A stretch of DNA of 64,000 nt from Chitinophaga oryziterrae. Its GTDB lineage: Bacteria > Bacteroidota > Bacteroidia > Chitinophagales > Chitinophagaceae. This document shows, piece after piece, positions 17,127-25,522 of this stretch. How positions within the stretch are numbered: position 1 is the stretch's first letter; the number at the start of each line of letters is the position of its first letter. The position numbers were made by a program, and so were the translations under genes. The notes below the pieces were generated by a model that saw only the letters and a list, made by a program, of their open reading frames with translations, was not told where the DNA came from and did not search any database. The stretch is taken from contig NZ_WRXO01000003.1 of NCBI RefSeq assembly GCF_009758125.1, forward strand, positions 124,001 through 188,000. The letters are read 5' to 3'.

Positions 17127-17150
17127 GATGGAGTAACTACAAATTGTATG

Positions 17151-17660
17151 CTAATCCCTGTTCCAGAAAGCGGGTGGTTCAATACCCAGTGTACGGAGAT
17201 ATACATATCCCTGCCCCCTGTGGTGTATCTCATTATCAATAAAATAGAGTAACAGATCAGAGATAATGCCTTCATACCGCCCAAAAGCTTTGTCAACTTC
17301 CTGGAAACGTTCTGCAGGAATCTGTGGCCAGAGTGTATCTATATCCGCGGTAATCTCATCCCAATGTTCCAGTATCGCTGCTTTTGTGGCAGGGGCCGCT
17401 GTTGGGCCATAATGGTCCAGTTCTTCCACGCGTTTCCATTTTCCGGTTACTATGCCAAGAATACCATTGGAAGCTATATCTGTGATTTCAGTGATTAATT
17501 CTGAGAATGAGCGCATGCCACCAACGGAATAACCGAAAAGCTTGTCTTCCGGAAAGGCTTCGATAGTCCTGCGGGTAAGGCGGCGATGTCCCTGCCAGTG
17601 TTCCAGCATTGCCTGAGGAGTGATCACTGTCTCTGTAACGGAAATTGTGTTGTTTGTCAT
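17151..17660 (-). CDS. DinB family protein
   Basis: A 169-residue four-helix-bundle protein of the DinB/YfiT type. The putative metal-binding histidines are H21 or H25 in LEHWQGHRR and the pair in NEIHHRGQGYVYLR near residue 145. The ending LRTLGIEPP is common in DinB_2-like proteins. Many members are thiol-dependent transferases or of unknown role; the name comes from a DNA-damage-induced gene and does not prove a repair role. It is preceded by glucokinase on the same strand, 122 bp away, and followed by the 83-residue gene. Confidence 0.82.
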   Translation of the reverse strand: MTNNTISVTETVITPQAMLEHWQGHRRLTRRTIEAFPEDKLFGYSVGGMRSFSELITEITDIASNGILGIVTGKWKRVEELDHYGPTAAPATKAAILEHWDEITADIDTLWPQIPAERFQEVDKAFGRYEGIISDLLLYFIDNEIHHRGQGYVYLRTLGIEPPAFWNRD

Positions 17661-17753
17661 GGTTTTAATGTTTATAACACAAAGAACACATGACGGAGTG
17701 ACAACCCTATGTCAGCAGTGTTGCACTATTTTTTCAGGGGAGGTAAATTGTAG

Positions 17754-17785
17754 GTAGGAACAGGCCGTTAACGGCCTGTTCCTAC
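17754..17785 (-). terminator. 32-bp perfect palindrome overlapping the glk stop codon
   Basis: GTAGGAACAGGCCGTT is followed directly by its exact reverse complement, giving a strong hairpin with a TTAA loop. It includes the TAG stop of glk on the minus strand. No clear T-run follows, so termination or 3'-end protection is inferred from stem strength and position. Confidence 0.55.
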
Positions 17786-18807
17786 TCAATTGGATTTACT
17801 GCATACCATGCAGCACCTAACAAGGCAGTTTTATCATTTAAGATGATCTTTACAGGGATATCTTCCAGCAGATGTCTCATCCTTCCAAAATCATGAAACC
17901 ATCTGGTAAAAGTATGTGTATCGAGGTATTTTAAGTTCTTGGGCATAATCCCGCCACCTATAAAAATCCCTGCGGTAGCTTTTACTTTCAGCGCAAGATT
18001 GGCGGCTTCTATCGCCAGGTATCTCATGAAAAGGTTCATAGTTTCTGTGCATATAGGCACGTCATCTGCATTTTCACTGATGAGGGCAGAGGCATCATCA
18101 TGTGCCAGCATTTTATCCGTCAGCCAGGCAGGAACGTCCATTTCTTTCACATCTCTCAGAAACTCATAGATGGTAAAAATACCAGGGCCGCTGAGTAATC
18201 TTTCCCAGCTTACATGCCCGAATTTCTTTTTCAGGTAGATAAACATGTCAATATCCGGGTCTGTACGTGGCGCAAAGTCGCAGTGGCCGCCTTCCGTAGG
18301 GAAAGGGTGTGCCGTTTTGCCGTCCCAGTATAAGCCTGCTTCACCCAGTCCGGTGCCCGGAGCAATGATCCCCCAGTTACCAGGTGTATGTTTGCCTTTA
18401 TGTACGATATGAATGTCTTTTTCTTCCAGCACGGCAAGGCCATAAGCGGTTGTTTCCAGATCATTGATCAGATGAACGGGGATGTTGTTGTATAAACCGG
18501 AAATCTGTTTGCTGTCAATTCCCCAGGGCACATTCGTGATTTGTACTTTCCCGTTTAATACGGGACCGGCTACCCCGAAACACATTCTGTCCGGTGTTTT
18601 ACTTCCTGCTAAAAAATCCGAGATCATCTTTCCCAGATCGTCATAGTTTTTTGTCCGGTATTTATTTTCTTTTAAGAGAGAGAAGGTTTTACCATCATAT
18701 TTGTATGATGCAAGGTTTGTCTTTGTTCCACCTATATCCCCGGCTAAGAGGATACAGGGTTGTTGAGCCGACCAGTTATTTTTACCCGTCCTTATTGGAA
18801 TAAGCAT
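17782..18807 (-). CDS. glk: Glucokinase (Glk family)
   Basis: A 341-residue sugar kinase of the ASKHA fold. The N-terminal phosphate loop is LAGDIGGTKTN (residues ~21-31). The catalytic region is LINDLETTAYG (near 115), the adenosine/phosphate motif is APGTGLGEA, and EGGHCDFAPR is the glucose-contacting segment of the Glk (not ROK) type. GIFIGGGIMPK lies near the C-terminus. The reaction is ATP-dependent phosphorylation of glucose to glucose-6-phosphate in the cytosol. The gene appears monocistronic: its own promoter region (18808-18934) is shared divergently with the VOC gene, and a strong palindrome overlaps its stop. Confidence 0.9.
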   Translation of the reverse strand: MLIPIRTGKNNWSAQQPCILLAGDIGGTKTNLASYKYDGKTFSLLKENKYRTKNYDDLGKMISDFLAGSKTPDRMCFGVAGPVLNGKVQITNVPWGIDSKQISGLYNNIPVHLINDLETTAYGLAVLEEKDIHIVHKGKHTPGNWGIIAPGTGLGEAGLYWDGKTAHPFPTEGGHCDFAPRTDPDIDMFIYLKKKFGHVSWERLLSGPGIFTIYEFLRDVKEMDVPAWLTDKMLAHDDASALISENADDVPICTETMNLFMRYLAIEAANLALKVKATAGIFIGGGIMPKNLKYLDTHTFTRWFHDFGRMRHLLEDIPVKIILNDKTALLGAAWYAVNPIE

Positions 18808-18934
18808 GTGATAGCCATTTTAAATGAATCTACGATTTATTACGTTAAACTGTCGCAATATACCCTTGAATTTGTCGCTTACGCACCTCATGGTTCCCGA
18901 ATAGTAAGGGTAAGTTTGCTTTAAAATAAACTGT

Positions 18935-19381
18935 ATGCAAAAGATCACCCCCTTTTTATGGTATAATGACAATGCTGAAGAAGCCATCAACTTTTATACT
19001 ACCGTTTTTAAAGATGCAAAGATCGCATCTGTTCATCGTAATGACGGAAAACTGTTCACTGCAACTTTCTATCTGCATGGGCAGGAATTTATGGTCATAA
19101 ACGGCGGACCAATGTTCAAATTCACAGAAGCGATTTCGCTGTTCGTGAAATGTAAAGATCAGGAAGAAGTAGACTATTTCTGGGAAAAACTTTCCGAGGG
19201 TGGAGAAAAAAGCCGTTGTGGCTGGCTGAAAGATAAGTTCGGTTTATCATGGCAGGTAGTACCTGATAACCTGGAAAAGTTATTATATAATGCAGATCCT
19301 GCCAAGGCAAAGAAGGTAATGGAAACATTGATGAAGATGGATAAGCTCGTTATTAAGGACCTGGAAGATGCAGCAAAGTGA
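18935..19381 (+). CDS. VOC-superfamily (PhnB / 3-demethylubiquinone methyltransferase-like) protein
   Basis: A 148-residue protein beginning MQKITPFLWYNDNAEEAINFY, the standard opening of PhnB-like VOC proteins. The fold is a pair of beta-alpha-beta-beta-beta units; FTATFYLHGQEFMVINGG and the ending LSWQVVPDNLEKLL are diagnostic. Despite the family label, most members are not methyltransferases and the substrate is unknown. The stop codon overlaps the next gene's start (TGATG), so the two are translationally coupled. Confidence 0.88.
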   Translation: MQKITPFLWYNDNAEEAINFYTTVFKDAKIASVHRNDGKLFTATFYLHGQEFMVINGGPMFKFTEAISLFVKCKDQEEVDYFWEKLSEGGEKSRCGWLKDKFGLSWQVVPDNLEKLLYNADPAKAKKVMETLMKMDKLVIKDLEDAAK

Positions 19382-19743
19382 TGACGGTGCCGGAATACAT
19401 AGCAAAGCAGCCGGAACCGTTCAGAAGCAAACTGGAAGAGTTGCGTGCTTTAATCCTGTCTGTAGCGCCGGATGCTACTGAATCAGTCAGTTACAAGGTA
19501 CCCTGTTTCCGGTACCTGTACTGGCTGGTAGGCATGGGTGTAACAAAGAAGTATTGCAGCCTGTATATTATGGGTACTGCTGTAACGAACAAACTAAAAG
19601 AAGAAGGAGTAGAAGTAGAAGGTTCAACTATTCATTTCTCACCGGATAAACCATTGCCTGTAGCTTTAATAAAAAGAATTGTACGCGACAGGATGAAAGA
19701 GAATGAGGCAAGAGCTATCGCTAAAATGAGGAGACAGGGTTGA
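19381..19743 (+). CDS. DUF1801-family protein
   Basis: A 120-residue protein starting at ATG 19381, which overlaps the preceding stop by one base. A GTG at 19378 is a less likely alternative. The sequence VPEYIAKQPEPFRSKLEELR, then SYKVPCFRY and a C-terminal IRRIVRDRMKEN-like helix (here IKRIVRDRMKEN) fits the DUF1801/YdhG-like group of small cytosolic proteins of unknown function. It is the second gene of a two-gene operon with the VOC protein. No terminator is obvious after it. Confidence 0.78.
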   Translation: MTVPEYIAKQPEPFRSKLEELRALILSVAPDATESVSYKVPCFRYLYWLVGMGVTKKYCSLYIMGTAVTNKLKEEGVEVEGSTIHFSPDKPLPVALIKRIVRDRMKENEARAIAKMRRQG

Positions 19744-19868
19744 AGCATAAACTAATCTGATCCTGTTGCAGACAGAATCCCTGTCATGTTGATCAGTAAG
19801 CAGGAAGATATTAGTTGCATAGCCTCAGATTAAGGAATTTTACGGAAAAAAATACAAACTTGTTGGTA

Positions 19869-19899
19869 TTTGCGGGGAGCATCAAAAGATTTATATTTA
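19869..19899 (+). promoter_or_regulatory. Bacteroidota-type promoter for the metallopeptidase cassette
   Basis: TTTG at 19869-19872, a 19-bp spacer, then TATATTTA at 19892-19899 matches the -33 TTTG / -7 TAnnTTTG housekeeping promoter of Bacteroidota in sequence and spacing. It lies 47 bp upstream of the ATG at 19947, giving a short leader. Confidence 0.6.
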
Positions 19900-19946
19900 G
19901 GATCTGCACCTAAAATTATTGCACTGTTGCATTAAACCTGAACAAG

Positions 19947-21986
19947 ATGTTAAAGACCCCTCCCTTCCGAAAGCTCAGAGGATATGCCTTTGATCCTTCT
20001 CTTTCCCTGAAAATTGATACGGTAGCAATCAATGAGATTGTATATAAAGTGGCGTGGGAACCACTGGAAGCCGGACCTTCCGGGGAATACATAGAAGTAA
20101 TTGACTATGACCCTACCACGCAGAAATTTTATAAACCGGTAGACCTGAATGATAATTATATCCTGGCACAGGATGGGCTGGAACCGGGAGAAAGTAACCC
20201 TAATTTTCACCAGCAAATGGTGTATGCCGTCATCATGACGACTATCAACAATTTTGAAAAGGCGCTGGGGAGAAAGGTATTATGGTCTCCCAGGAGAAGT
20301 AAGGAAGTGTTTGAAGAATATGTGCCTAAGTTAAGGGTGTATCCGCATGCATTAAGAGAAGCGAATGCGTTTTATAGTCCGTTGAAAAAGTCATTACTAT
20401 TTGGATATTTTTCTTCCAATCCGGCAGATGAGACCATGCACATGCCGGATTCACTCGTTTTTACGGCATTGAGTCATGATATCATTGCTCATGAAACCAC
20501 CCATGCTATTTTAGATGGAATGCATTCCAGTTACAACGATCCCTCCAACCCTGATGTACTGGCTTTTCATGAAGCATTTGCCGATATCGTTGCGCTGTTC
20601 CAGCATTTTACTTTTCCCGAAGTATTAAAGCACCAGATTGCGCGTACCAAAGGAGACCTTGCTTCCCAGAATCTGCTGGGGCAACTGGCCCAGGAATTTG
20701 GGTCTGCCATAGGAGATTACGGGAGCTTGCGCGATGCAATTGGTGAGATTGACCCTATAACAAAGCAATGGAAGCCTAAAGTACCTGATCCTTCGGATTA
20801 CCGCACAGTAATGGAGCCACATGCGAGGGGCAGTATCCTTGTATCTGCCATATTCGAAGCGTTTATCAATATTTACAAAAACAGGGTAGCTGATCTGTTA
20901 AGGATTGCGTCCAATGGTACGGGCATATTGCCACAGGGAGAATTGCATCCGGATCTTGTGAACAGGTTGGCAGATGAAGCCGCCAAAGCTGCCGGACATG
21001 TACTCTCTATGTGTATAAGGGCGCTGGATTATTGTCCGCCGGTGGACATTACTTTCGGGGATTATTTAAGAGCTATCATTACAGCAGACAGCGATATGGT
21101 GAGCGATGATTCGCTGAATTACAGGTTAGCATTTATTGATGCTTTCCGCAGAAGAGGTATTTATCCGGAAGGGATTAAAACACTCAGTACAGAAAGCTTG
21201 CGCTTTACAGATCTGCATATTGATTATGCTATCAATGAGGCTGGAAATGAAATGGAATACGATAGAAAGATCGTGGAAGAGCAGCCTTTTGATCTGGATA
21301 CAAGATATCTGCTGGGTATAATTAACGGTTTCTTGCGGGAGTACAGCGATACTATCAAGTATGTTAAAAACAGGGAGAAAATCTTCAATATTACAAAAGA
21401 TTATATAGGCGGGAGAAAAGAGGGAGGTGCTTTTAAAGGTATACTGGGATTACATGAACGTATCAAGAATAAGTTTGTTAATTCAAAAGCATTCAGCAAA
21501 GAAACCGGATTGGCATTTGTCAGTAACTTCCGGGAGCTCGGAGTTAATCCCTCTAAAAATAACTGGCCTTCTTTTCAGATACAGAATCTCCGGCTTGTAT
21601 CAAGAGTGGGGCCGGGAAATAGCCAGATAAACCAGGTGATCTTTTCCATTATTCAGCATAGTACACTTAAAATGGAAGCGGACAAGCCTGTATTTTTTGA
21701 GTTTAAAAAGGGACAAAAGAAGGATGGTTATTTTGAATTGGCAGGTGGTTGTACGTTGATCTTCGACCTGGATGAAATGAAACTGAAATATGCTATTTCC
21801 AAACCCCTGATCAGCTTCAATGAATCCGACCCCAATGGTACATTCTCTATTAATATGTCTCGTTTGAAAAGGCAATATGATTTTCAGCATAATGTGAATG
21901 GTGCAGTAGGGAATGAGTTTGCAGCTAATTTTTGTAAGGGCGGAACCAGGATAATGGAGCCTTTTGCATTTCTTCACCAGCATTAA
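19947..21986 (+). CDS. Cytoplasmic gluzincin-type HExxH metallopeptidase, first gene of a three-gene cassette
   Basis: A 679-residue protein without a signal peptide. The zinc site is HETTH at residues 182-186 and the likely third ligand Glu209 is in HEAFAD, a thermolysin-like gluzincin arrangement with an unusually short gap. The catalytic domain covers roughly residues 100-390. The remaining 290 residues, with a beta-rich part around 530-670 (FFEFKKGQKKDGYFELAGG), match nothing I recognise and may be a recognition or regulatory domain. The lack of export signals argues against a digestive role. The next gene starts 5 bp downstream. A promoter-like element precedes the gene. The most likely role is as an activating or effector protease in a conflict-type system; this is inference. 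Confidence 0.8.
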   Translation: MLKTPPFRKLRGYAFDPSLSLKIDTVAINEIVYKVAWEPLEAGPSGEYIEVIDYDPTTQKFYKPVDLNDNYILAQDGLEPGESNPNFHQQMVYAVIMTTINNFEKALGRKVLWSPRRSKEVFEEYVPKLRVYPHALREANAFYSPLKKSLLFGYFSSNPADETMHMPDSLVFTALSHDIIAHETTHAILDGMHSSYNDPSNPDVLAFHEAFADIVALFQHFTFPEVLKHQIARTKGDLASQNLLGQLAQEFGSAIGDYGSLRDAIGEIDPITKQWKPKVPDPSDYRTVMEPHARGSILVSAIFEAFINIYKNRVADLLRIASNGTGILPQGELHPDLVNRLADEAAKAAGHVLSMCIRALDYCPPVDITFGDYLRAIITADSDMVSDDSLNYRLAFIDAFRRRGIYPEGIKTLSTESLRFTDLHIDYAINEAGNEMEYDRKIVEEQPFDLDTRYLLGIINGFLREYSDTIKYVKNREKIFNITKDYIGGRKEGGAFKGILGLHERIKNKFVNSKAFSKETGLAFVSNFRELGVNPSKNNWPSFQIQNLRLVSRVGPGNSQINQVIFSIIQHSTLKMEADKPVFFEFKKGQKKDGYFELAGGCTLIFDLDEMKLKYAISKPLISFNESDPNGTFSINMSRLKRQYDFQHNVNGAVGNEFAANFCKGGTRIMEPFAFLHQH

Positions 21987-21991
21987 AAATA

Positions 21992-23521
21992 ATGTCAATG
22001 ACAACCCCAAAAGCAAAGAAGGCCGCACCTAAGAAAAAGGCTGTTCCTAAGAAAAGAGAGGAGAAGGAAATCATCCCGTCACCGGAAACAGTATCTGTGA
22101 GAATGTATTGTATAGGTACGGGTGATTGTTTCATCCTGAAATTTTATGATAAAAAAAGAGTCCCGTTTATCATCATGATAGACTGTGGTAGTTGTAGGGG
22201 AGATGGCAACTGGTTTACACCATATGTAAAGAACCTTGAAGAATATGTTGAAAACCATATAGACTTGCTCATCGTTACCCACGAACACGAAGATCATGTG
22301 AACGGCTTTGCAAAATGTGCAGACGTCTTTAAAGGAATTACGTTTAAAGAAGCCTGGTTTGCCTGGACAGAAAACCCCAAAGATCCCGGTGGCGCCGCTG
22401 AAGAACTACAGAAGAAAAGAACTGTAATGAGAACGGCACTGCAAAATGCTATTAAAGAGATTAAAAAAAGGGGGGTGACGCTGGAAACATCTTTAGCTAA
22501 CAATGTTTTCAAAAATGAATTACTATCAGCACACCACTCTTTCGTTACCGGATTAGATTCTCTGGCAGAAATTAATCTGAACGTGGCAGAAGGAAAAGGT
22601 AACTCACTGGCTGGGATGAGCGAAATTAAAGAGATCCTGAAAAAAGGGAAGACGAAGATCCGTTATCTCAAACCAGGAGAAACAGTCGCGGTGAAAGGAA
22701 TGCCTGATGTTAAATTCCATGTACTTGGTCCGCCAATGGACCGGGAATACATCTTTAAAGACGGCAAAGAAGGCACGGATGTTTACAAAAGGAATTCGGC
22801 ATTAAATGAAAGTATCCTTGCCGCCAATGCCTTCAATTACCTGGCTACAGGTAAGCCTGAACCGGGAGATATGCCATTTACTTCAGAATACCTGATAGGA
22901 ATTAATCCTAACGCAGATGAGCAGGCTATCATGAACCGGTATACTACTGTAGAGTGTTGGCGGAAAATTGATGATGAATGGTTGCAGAGTGCAGGCTCAC
23001 TGGCTCTGCGGTTAAACAGCCATATTAACAATACAAGTCTGGCCCTGGCAATAGAATCCGTGGAGTCAGGCCGCGTATTATTATTCCCCGGCGATGCAGA
23101 GTACGGTAGTTGGGAAAGCTGGCATCTGATTGAGAACTGGAAAAAAAAGGGATCTAACGGTAAACATCTTGTAGAAGATTTATTAAACCGTACTGCATTT
23201 TACAAAGTAGCCCATCATTTAAGTTATAATGGAACAGCCCTGCAAAAAGGGATAAATATGATGCCAAGTGATAACCTGGTAGTAATGGCTACACTGGATC
23301 GGGACAGGATCTCTGACGGATGGAAGACTACGATGCCTAATGACTTGCTGGTGCAGGAACTCATCCGGAAAACAGGCGGCCGCTGTTTTATCATGAATGA
23401 GAAAGAAGTTGATAATGCCCCGTCTTTGACCCTGGATCCTGAATCACTGGATGAATACGTTGTGAAGAAGAAGGAAGATGGTTCCGGGAATTTATATAAA
23501 CAATATACACTTAAATTCTAG
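21992..23521 (+). CDS. ComEC-like metallo-beta-lactamase-fold hydrolase, second gene of the cassette
   Basis: A 509-residue MBL-fold protein. After a Lys/Pro-rich tail (residues 1-27), the core starts with YCIGTGDCFILKF and MIDCGS. The metal motif is THEHEDH (H97, H99, D101, H102). Later ligands are in LLFPGDAEYGSW and KVAHHLSYNG, the order seen in ComEC/Rec2-type MBL domains, some of which are nucleases or phosphodiesterases. A roughly 230-residue insertion between the first and later motifs contains helices and NPNADEQAIMNRY. There is no signal peptide, so the protein is cytosolic. It is separated by 5 bp from the genes on both sides. The basic tail could bind nucleic acid. The substrate is unknown. 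Confidence 0.82.
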   Translation: MSMTTPKAKKAAPKKKAVPKKREEKEIIPSPETVSVRMYCIGTGDCFILKFYDKKRVPFIIMIDCGSCRGDGNWFTPYVKNLEEYVENHIDLLIVTHEHEDHVNGFAKCADVFKGITFKEAWFAWTENPKDPGGAAEELQKKRTVMRTALQNAIKEIKKRGVTLETSLANNVFKNELLSAHHSFVTGLDSLAEINLNVAEGKGNSLAGMSEIKEILKKGKTKIRYLKPGETVAVKGMPDVKFHVLGPPMDREYIFKDGKEGTDVYKRNSALNESILAANAFNYLATGKPEPGDMPFTSEYLIGINPNADEQAIMNRYTTVECWRKIDDEWLQSAGSLALRLNSHINNTSLALAIESVESGRVLLFPGDAEYGSWESWHLIENWKKKGSNGKHLVEDLLNRTAFYKVAHHLSYNGTALQKGINMMPSDNLVVMATLDRDRISDGWKTTMPNDLLVQELIRKTGGRCFIMNEKEVDNAPSLTLDPESLDEYVVKKKEDGSGNLYKQYTLKF

Positions 23522-23526
23522 CAGGT

Positions 23527-25371
23527 ATGTCAGAAGAAATACTAACTACACCGTTTAAGAAAATTGCGATGGCGCTTTCCGGAGGCGGTTTCAGGGCTGC
23601 GTCTTTTAGTCTGGGTGCAATGAGTTACCTGCATTATCTGAAGTATCCAGGTGGAGATGAAGATGCGCGTATGCTGGATAATGTGGAATTTATTTCATCT
23701 GCATCAGGTGGCACATTTACAGGGATATTATATTCCATGCATATAATGAAAGGTATCACGTTTGAAAAAACCTACCAGCAACTGTTCAATTTTATGAACG
23801 GGCAGGTATTGCTGGGAGATATACTGAAAAGGATCAATGATGATTCGAAATGGAAGGGTGATAAATCAAGGAACCTGATCAATGCATTTGCAGGTGTATA
23901 TAACGAAGAGTTATTTGAAGGTGAGACTTTTGGCGTGTATTGGCCAAAGGGAGAGAATAAACGTAATATCGAGGTTTGTTTTAATACTACCGAATTCTAT
24001 CGTGGTATATCTTTCCGTTTCCAGGCCGCTTCTAATATTAATCCTAACCCCCAGAAGCAGGCTATAGCAGGCAATAAATATGTGTACTTTGAGAATGAAG
24101 AGACATTAAAGAAGATCAGGTTGGGAGATATCATGGCAGCATCTTCCTGTTTTCCTGCTGGTTTCGAGCCCATCTTATATCCGAAAGATTTTACTTACGA
24201 ATCTTTAAATGAGGATACACTAAGGCAGGCATTAACCATGAAGGATTATAATGACGATACTTTCCATCCTGTAAATAATATGGGATTGATGGATGGGGGC
24301 ATTGATGATAACCAAGGTGTATTTGGTGCTTTGCTGGCAAATCAGCGAAGAGAAAAAGATAACGCCCCCTTTGACCTGTTCTTTATAACAGATGTGGCCA
24401 GTTATTTTATGGAGCCTTATAAAGAGCCTGCTGTTTCCACGAAAGGAAAGATCAGGGGTGAAACTGTTGATAGCTTACTGGGACCATTTAAGCGAAAGTT
24501 TTTTGCTATTCGCCGGTTTGTAAACTGGGGATTCTTCATTGCTGTTATCTTACTTATTGCGTCTATCTTTGGTCTTACATATATACATGATGTTTCATTG
24601 GGAGTACTCGTGTTTTCAGCCACATTACTTCTGCCATTGATGCTTGCAAAAAAAATATTCAGTAATTCATTGGCAAAAGGAATTGCAGATATGCTGCAAT
24701 CATCAGAAGAAGATCTTATCAAACTGATTAAAAAACAGGTGCCTTCCACAGAAAATTTCTCCGACAATACCCTTTCATTACTATTGAAATATCTTAAAAG
24801 ATCCCGTATCGGTGTGCTGGAGCTGATGCTGAAAACAAGACTGAATTCGGTACTCAGTATGGTAATGGATATTAACCTGAAACAGACGAGGCGTTTAATA
24901 TTCAATATCTTTTATGGAGACTTTTATGATAACAATAAGCTGGGAAGCCGGGGTGTATTTAATGTTATCTATGAACTGAGCCTGCAAAATAAACATGGGC
25001 GCCAGAAATTCCTGAGGAATAAATTTGGTAAAGATATACCGTTGTTGACAGAGGGCTGCGAAGCACTGAACAAAGTAGCCGAAAGCGCCCGTACCGTAGA
25101 GACTTCTCTCTGGTATGACAAGGAAGATCAGAAGAATAAAAGGATCAATGATGTAGTAGCCTGCGGACAGTTCACTACTTGTGCTAAGCTACTGGAATAT
25201 ATATTTTTTGTAGAAAAGACGTTGAACGATCCGAAAAAGGCGAATACAATTGTATTGGATGCAGAGCAACTGGTTATATTTAAGTCGGTAAAGGAACAGT
25301 TGCTGCGCGACTGGGAAAGATTTAAGATAGATCCTTACTTCCAGGTAATAGCATACAACCGGTTTTTATAA
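23527..25371 (+). CDS. Patatin-like phospholipase with internal membrane segments, third gene of the cassette
   Basis: A 614-residue protein. The patatin oxyanion motif is SGGGFRAASFSLGA (residues ~18-31). The nucleophile elbow is SSASGG with Ser60, a cPLA2/patatin-style variant in which the usual first Gly is Ser. The dyad aspartate is D256 in MDGGIDDNQG. Residues ~335-380 form two hydrophobic segments (FFIAVILLIASIFGL, then VLVFSATLLLPLML), probably a membrane hairpin. The C-terminal 230 residues are helical, without a known domain. The enzyme should hydrolyse acyl chains of phospholipids at the inner membrane. Together with the protease and the MBL protein upstream, it suggests a membrane-damaging effector. 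A strong terminator follows 20 bp after the stop. Confidence 0.85.
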   Translation: MSEEILTTPFKKIAMALSGGGFRAASFSLGAMSYLHYLKYPGGDEDARMLDNVEFISSASGGTFTGILYSMHIMKGITFEKTYQQLFNFMNGQVLLGDILKRINDDSKWKGDKSRNLINAFAGVYNEELFEGETFGVYWPKGENKRNIEVCFNTTEFYRGISFRFQAASNINPNPQKQAIAGNKYVYFENEETLKKIRLGDIMAASSCFPAGFEPILYPKDFTYESLNEDTLRQALTMKDYNDDTFHPVNNMGLMDGGIDDNQGVFGALLANQRREKDNAPFDLFFITDVASYFMEPYKEPAVSTKGKIRGETVDSLLGPFKRKFFAIRRFVNWGFFIAVILLIASIFGLTYIHDVSLGVLVFSATLLLPLMLAKKIFSNSLAKGIADMLQSSEEDLIKLIKKQVPSTENFSDNTLSLLLKYLKRSRIGVLELMLKTRLNSVLSMVMDINLKQTRRLIFNIFYGDFYDNNKLGSRGVFNVIYELSLQNKHGRQKFLRNKFGKDIPLLTEGCEALNKVAESARTVETSLWYDKEDQKNKRINDVVACGQFTTCAKLLEYIFFVEKTLNDPKKANTIVLDAEQLVIFKSVKEQLLRDWERFKIDPYFQVIAYNRFL

Positions 25372-25390
25372 GATATTCAATAATAGATAT

Positions 25391-25424
25391 AAAGCTCTCG
25401 CATTACGCGAGAGCTTTTTTTTTT
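25391..25424 (+). terminator. Strong terminator closing the protease-MBL-patatin cassette
   Basis: An 11-bp perfect stem (AAAGCTCTCGC, loop ATTAC, GCGAGAGCTTT) runs into a ten-base T tract. It starts 20 bp after the patatin stop. Confidence 0.95.
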
Positions 25425-25447
25425 GTCCGACAGCAATCATAATTACA

Positions 25448-25463
25448 GATGATGCACGTCATC
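25448..25463. promoter_or_regulatory. Candidate operator before yceI-porin operon
   Basis: GATGATGCACGTCATC is a 16-bp partial palindrome: six of eight base pairs match, with GATGA and TCATC as outer arms. It lies 60 bp upstream of the first YceI gene, within the probable promoter region. No regulator is known; low certainty. Confidence 0.3.
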
Positions 25464-25522
25464 TTCTACATTTTGCCGGCGTACTATCTTGCATCAGAAT
25501 TAAGGAATTAATATTTACCATT

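Noticed and set aside
24417..24905. 162-codon minus-strand frame inside the patatin gene
   Set aside because: Ser/Ile-rich antisense shadow without motif; the plus-strand protein has clear catalytic motifs.
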